Assembly: GCA_033398695.1 (NCBI GenBank)
Contig: JAWKAU010000257.1
Coordinates: 90,001 to 154,000 of the forward strand
Length of the DNA stretch: 64,000 bases
Direction: 5' to 3'
DNA from: Orobanche coerulescens
Lineage: Eukaryota > Streptophyta > Magnoliopsida > Lamiales > Orobanchaceae
Positions within the stretch are counted from its first letter, which is position 1. Every line of letters begins with the position of its first letter. Below the pieces are notes generated by a model. The model ran no database searches. It had not been told where the DNA came from and saw only the letters and a program-made list of their open reading frames with translations. The translations under genes and the position numbers were made by a program. Of this stretch, positions 63,462 to 64,000 are shown one piece after another.

Positions 63462-64000
63462 TGTAATACCCGGTTGTAATTCAGTAATTTCATTCGGTGA
63501 TTGTCACTCAGTGGATTTTCACTCAATTATAATCATTCATCAATCATGTTCATTCACCCGTGTTCACCATTCGGAGAAACTTCGAGTTGTGTATCGTTAT
63601 TGTTCATTGTTTCAACTTTCCTCATATGAGTTCGACTTTGTTAGATCACCATTAATTTTTGGTAACTCCAAAAATTCTAAATATTTGCAATATTATAGAT
63701 CATCGAGTTATCTTTCCAATGGTTCAAAGGGTGAGTCAATCGGAGTCCGGACGAGAGAGTTATGGTCGTTTTAGCTCACCCGCTCATTTTTCAGTTATTG
63801 GCCGATCACTGCCGACCGAACTCGGCCGTGTCGTCCGACACGGACCGTGCCGTACTCGTCCGGAAATGCCGAAGTCTCTGCCCTCAGGACTCGACCGTGT
63901 CGTCTGGCACGGCTGAGTCGAACTCTTCCGGATAAGCCAGAACCGACTGCCCAGACGCCCGACCGTGTTCCAGGACACGGTCGAGTCATGTCGAGTCGCT
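63462..64000 (+). repeat. Tekay 2 3' LTR, cut by the window end
   Basis: First 539 bases of the LTR. About 13 differences from the 5' LTR by eye, clustered around 63,806, so identity is about 97-98%. Confidence 0.93.

Larger units (their letters stand above)
56869..64000 (+). mobile_element. Tekay-type Gypsy element 2, extends past the window
   Basis: Both LTRs start TGTAATACCCGGTTGTAATT (56869 and 63462); the visible 538 bases differ by about a dozen changes. Between them lie a gag with two zinc knuckles, degraded protease and reverse transcriptase, and a nearly open integrase with chromodomain, followed by TTTCGGGGACGAAACTCTTT and a G-rich polypurine tract. This is the typical Tekay/Del arrangement. 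The 5' LTR end and the primer site could not be fixed, and the 3' LTR is cut by the window end. Confidence 0.93.

Noticed and set aside
1..64000. tRNA, rRNA or other RNA genes
   Set aside because: No cloverleaf with A and B box spacing and no conserved rRNA sequence was noticed on either strand. A dedicated search could still find a weak one.

Overview
This window is plant nuclear DNA, most likely from a dicot with a repeat-rich genome. The evidence is AT-rich intron sequence with GT-AG splice sites, TA microsatellites, and plant-type transposable elements: hAT, CACTA, Stowaway, Copia, Gypsy of the Tekay and Tat types, and L1 and RTE LINEs. There are no tRNA or rRNA genes, no CRISPR array and no bacterial-style operons. 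The species cannot be told from what I can see.

Region 1 (1 to about 28,600) reads best as one host gene on the minus strand, swollen by insertions. Seven exons between 18,692 and 35 join in phase into about 231 residues of Sel1/TPR-like repeats ending in a normal stop. Its introns hold a Stowaway MITE (1,608-1,877), small hAT elements (3,136-3,723 and 6,619-7,652), a decayed hAT (about 4,340-6,500), a solo LTR (8,296-10,229), an RTE-type LINE remnant (10,886-11,940), a 2.2 kb hAT deletion derivative (13,104-15,343) carrying a TA-flanked MITE, a fold-back element (15,743-16,501) and a PDS5-like gene scrap. Upstream of the last exon found lies a 4.5 kb hAT (18,970-23,443) that is itself split by an 847 bp hAT. 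A GC-rich block at 27,343-27,625 is a weak candidate for a first exon.

Region 2 (28,653-35,707) is a Copia retrotransposon on the minus strand. It has 175 bp LTRs that differ at two positions by eye, and broken gag, integrase, reverse transcriptase and RNase H frames.

Region 3 (35,876-48,752) is the most unusual object. It is an LTR retrotransposon with a perfect ATAAA target duplication and about 1.12 kb LTRs. Internally it has a Tat-like gag on the plus strand, no protease, reverse transcriptase or integrase, and a separate antisense gene with its own TATA box and three small in-phase introns. That antisense gene encodes a 'putative gypsy-type transposon' domain followed by a coiled coil. 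The element is saturated with the palindrome CGATCG. A nearly intact L1 LINE (36,844-41,360, minus strand) sits in its left LTR with a 19 bp target duplication.

Region 4 (48,972-64,000) is a Russian-doll stack that runs off the window. A CACTA element (tnp2 on the plus strand) is interrupted at 52,600 by a minus-strand Tekay Gypsy element. That is interrupted at 55,346 by a second CACTA, which is interrupted at 56,869 by a plus-strand Tekay element with a degenerate gag-pol. Both Tekay LTRs carry clusters of palindromes centred on CGGCCG.

No element in the window has a fully open set of transposition genes. Nearly all the inactivating stop codons can be explained by C-to-T or G-to-A changes, as expected of methylated, silenced repeats.
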